From Acidaminococcus sp050873445 (lineage in GTDB: Bacteria; Bacillota; Negativicutes; Acidaminococcales; Acidaminococcaceae): 21,099 bases of DNA. The DNA is taken from contig NZ_JBNMIU010000041.1 of the NCBI RefSeq assembly GCF_050873445.1, positions 1-21,099 of the forward strand. Direction: 5' to 3'. The notes below the pieces were generated by a model. The model made no database searches. It saw only the letters and a list, made by a program, of their open reading frames with translations, and had not been told where the DNA came from. Both the position numbers and the translations under genes were made by a program. This document shows positions 20,566 through 21,099 of the stretch, piece after piece; the stretch's first letter is position 1, and every line of letters begins with the position of its first letter.

Positions 20566-20949
20566 ATGGAATTCCATGAAACTGAATCGACTGAAATGTA
20601 TCTGGAGACCATCCTGATATTGAAGAATCGCCTGGGACTGGTGCGGTCCATCGATATTGCCAACGAAATGGGGTATTCCAAACCCACCATCAGTGTGGCT
20701 ATGAAGAAGTTCCGGCAGGAAGGCCTGGTGACGGTGGACGAATCCGGATTCGTGAACCTGACGGAAACGGGTCGGGACATCGCTGAACGGATTTATGAAC
20801 GCCATCAGGTACTGACCCTGATCCTGGTCAATCTGGGGGTTTCCCAGAAAAACGCTGAACACGACGCCTGCAAGATCGAGCACGATATCAGCGACGAAAC
20901 GTTCGATGCGTTGAAAAAAGAATACGTAAGACTCCGTTCCAAGCGTTGA
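20566..20949 (+). CDS. DtxR/MntR-family metal-dependent transcriptional repressor
   Basis: A 127-residue regulator. The N-terminal winged helix has TEMYLETILILKNR, VRSIDIANEMGYSKPTISVAMKKFRQEGLV as helix-turn-helix, and VNLTETGRDIAERIYERHQVL leading into the dimerisation domain, which ends DACKIEHDISDETFDALKKEY. Candidate primary metal ligands are Met11, Cys102, Glu105 and His106. They mirror Met10/Cys102/Glu105/His106 of DtxR rather than the Asp/Glu/Glu/His set of MntR, which suggests Fe(II). The SH3-like third domain of DtxR is absent, as in MntR-length proteins. His80 and His99 could form an ancillary site. No iron-transport gene is adjacent. The ATG at 20566 has AGGGGAAA upstream and gives a family-typical start. 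Confidence 0.88.
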   Translation: MEFHETESTEMYLETILILKNRLGLVRSIDIANEMGYSKPTISVAMKKFRQEGLVTVDESGFVNLTETGRDIAERIYERHQVLTLILVNLGVSQKNAEHDACKIEHDISDETFDALKKEYVRLRSKR

Positions 20950-20983
20950 TGAAAAACGGGGGCTGTGAAATAATGGCCCCATG

Positions 20984-21035
20984 AACACGAGAAAGGACTT
21001 TCGATTCTTGCGAACCGAAAGTCCTTTTTCGTGTT
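20984..21035. terminator. Long intrinsic terminator after the dtxR-like gene
   Basis: Positions 20984-21003 (AACACGAGAAAGGACTTTCG) pair with 21016-21035 (CGAAAGTCCTTTTTCGTGTT) around a 12-base loop with only one mismatch. The internal AAAGGAC/GTCCTTTTT core acts as a terminator on the plus strand. A smaller GGGGC/GCCCC hairpin lies just before it (20959-20980). Confidence 0.82.
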
Positions 21036-21044
21036 AGAATTTAA

Positions 21045-21074
21045 CTGACAATGAAAAACCTAACTGTGTATTAT
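21045..21074 (+). promoter_or_regulatory. Possible promoter for a gene beyond the window
   Basis: CTGACA (21045-21050) and TATTAT (21069-21074) are 18 bases apart, after the terminator and reading out of the window. No coding sequence follows within the remaining 25 bases. Confidence 0.35.
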
Positions 21075-21099
21075 AGTACTCCCAAACAGGGAATTTTAC

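Overview
The window most likely comes from a diderm, anaerobic Firmicute of the class Negativicutes, and an amino-acid fermenter of the Acidaminococcus type fits best. Four things point that way: an OmpA-type outer-membrane protein sits beside Gram-positive-style features (strong AGGAGG ribosome binding sites, a T-box leader); an NfnAB ferredoxin:NADP+ transhydrogenase is present; there are peptide and amino-acid transport and hydrolysis genes; and a type I-C CRISPR system is present. The genus is inference; no rRNA or other taxonomic marker is in the window.

Region 1 (1-3,920) is the 3' half of a type I-C CRISPR-Cas locus: the end of cas8c, then cas7c, cas4, cas1 and cas2 with overlapping stops and starts. 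A leader follows, then an array of seven identical 32-nt repeats. The leader-distal end runs into a degenerate half-repeat fused to a decayed IS3-family transposase fragment, so the old end of the array seems to have been lost by rearrangement.

Region 2 (3,920-9,460) holds a small exported protein of unknown function, a split UxaA/altronate-dehydratase-like pair (SAF subunit plus large subunit) and, convergent to it, an operon of an M20 amidohydrolase and a YfcC-type carrier. The two transcription units share a bidirectional terminator.

Region 3 (9,090-11,860) is more accessory. It has an IS-like and palindromic intergenic stretch, a two-cysteine-pair membrane protein bracketed by a diverged direct repeat, and a YkvI-like membrane transporter on the minus strand. 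The transporter is preceded by a promoter and a complete T-box riboswitch. I could fold its Stem I by hand, and it presents a CUG (leucine) specifier, which predicts that uncharged tRNA-Leu induces the transporter.

Region 4 (11,864-19,218) is a dense plus-strand run: a CopZ-like metallochaperone behind a CsoR-like palindrome, a DnaQ-like exonuclease, then ppaX-like phosphatase, MTA/MTI phosphorylase, MTA/SAH deaminase, nfnA, nfnB and an exported protein. The phosphorylase and deaminase overlap by 4 nt. The phosphorylase carries a TN motif where MTAP enzymes have TDYD, so the pair may work as MTA to MTI to hypoxanthine plus methylthioribose-1-phosphate.

Region 5 (19,219-21,099) holds an OmpA-like protein with a structured leader, and a short DtxR/MntR-family regulator. 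The regulator's metal ligands look like the iron-type set (Met, Cys, Glu, His), and its promoter is followed by a perfect inverted repeat. I see no complete novel defence or other undescribed system. The strongest new-looking signals are the Leu T-box on an uncharacterised transporter, the MTI-type phosphorylase, the DtxR-like ligand set and the repeat-flanked zinc-knuckle membrane protein.
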